Source: an uncultured Actinomyces sp.
GTDB lineage: Bacteria > Actinomycetota > Actinomycetes > Actinomycetales > Actinomycetaceae
Direction: 5' to 3'
Length of the DNA stretch: 7,125 bases
Assembly (NCBI GenBank): GCA_900554605.1
Contig: USHU01000048.1
Coordinates: 1 to 7,125 of the forward strand
Shown here one piece after another: positions 7,040 to 7,125 of this stretch. A model generated the notes under the pieces. That model had not been told where the DNA came from. It did no database searches and worked only from the letters and a program-made list of their open reading frames with translations. The position numbers were made by a program, and so were the translations under genes. Within the stretch, counting starts at the first letter, position 1, and the number at the start of each line of letters is the position of its first letter.

Positions 7040-7042
7040 ACA
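7037..7042 (-). promoter_or_regulatory. Tentative -10 element for the minus-strand transcript
   Basis: TGTAAT on the minus strand matches five of six positions of TATAAT and lies in the most AT-rich part of the upstream region. No good -35 hexamer is found 16-18 nt further upstream. A start here would give a leader of about 150 nt containing the small ORF. An alternative is TATCCT at 6902-6907, which would leave only a very short leader and excludes the small ORF. Confidence 0.2.
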
Positions 7043-7062
7043 TTCATGTACGTATTGAGTGC

Positions 7063-7071
7063 TGTGGACAA
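7063..7071 (-). other. Single DnaA-box-like 9-mer
   Basis: Minus strand TTGTCCACA is an exact match to the actinobacterial (Streptomyces-type) DnaA box. Only one was noticed and no dnaA/dnaN gene or AT-rich unwinding element is present, so this is not an origin. It may be a solitary regulatory box or chance. Confidence 0.25.
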
Positions 7072-7085
7072 GTGACGCACAAGCC

Positions 7086-7125
7086 GGGCGGGGGCCTGCG
7101 CAACAATTCTCGCAGACCCCCGCCC
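7086..7125 (-). terminator. Strong GC-rich hairpin, probable terminator of a gene beyond the right edge
   Basis: Arms 7086-7100 (GGGCGGGGGCCTGCG) and 7111-7125 (CGCAGACCCCCGCCC) pair over 15 positions around a 10-nt loop. The one mismatch (7095 with 7116) is C-A in plus-strand RNA but a G-U wobble in minus-strand RNA, so the fold is complete only in a minus-strand transcript. That suggests it ends a minus-strand gene to the right and insulates the giant gene. There is no U-run after it on the minus strand, as is common in high-GC actinobacteria. The stem may extend past the window edge. Confidence 0.6.

Noticed and set aside
7063..7071. Possible replication origin because of the DnaA-box match
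   Set aside because: Only one box, no AT-rich unwinding region, and no dnaA, dnaN or related genes in the window.
7046..7075. Nine-codon plus-strand ORF starting at ATG 7046
   Set aside because: Very short, no ribosome site, wrong orientation relative to all other features.

Overview
The window looks like a piece of an actinobacterial chromosome. It has moderately high GC, GC-rich third codon positions, GC-rich intergenic palindromes, and a MoxR ATPase next to a giant exported Ig-like/fibronectin-III protein, an arrangement known from Actinomycetota (Bifidobacterium, Actinomyces and relatives). The sequence alone does not settle the genus.

Everything recognisable is read from the minus strand, so gene order runs right to left. 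The right edge (7086-7125) is a strong GC-rich hairpin, probably the terminator of a minus-strand gene outside the window. An upstream region of about 200 bases follows (6880-7085). It carries several small inverted repeats, one DnaA-box-like 9-mer and a possible 21-codon ORF (6921-6986) with a very good Shine-Dalgarno sequence. Then comes one 2026-codon gene (799-6879). After a 101-bp gap with a perfect 14-bp GC palindrome, a moxR-type AAA+ ATPase starts at 696 and runs off the left edge after 232 codons.

The giant protein has a clear modular plan: basic N-terminus and one membrane segment; a beta-propeller-like region (about 43-360); an acidic linker (about 364-400); about eleven tandem Ig/cadherin-like repeats (about 402-1460), many with an NDxDPDGD-type calcium-site motif; three clear FN3 domains (about 1463-1737); two further beta-sandwich-like modules; and a C-terminal module with four cysteines. 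It has no sortase motif and no C-terminal membrane anchor. The likely picture is a long, calcium-stiffened rod held in the membrane by its N-terminus. The co-directional MoxR ATPase would act as a cytoplasmic chaperone for assembly, probably with DUF58/transglutaminase proteins encoded past the left edge. That last part is inference from known clusters, including the bifidobacterial kinase-FN3-AAA cluster, because those genes are not in this window.
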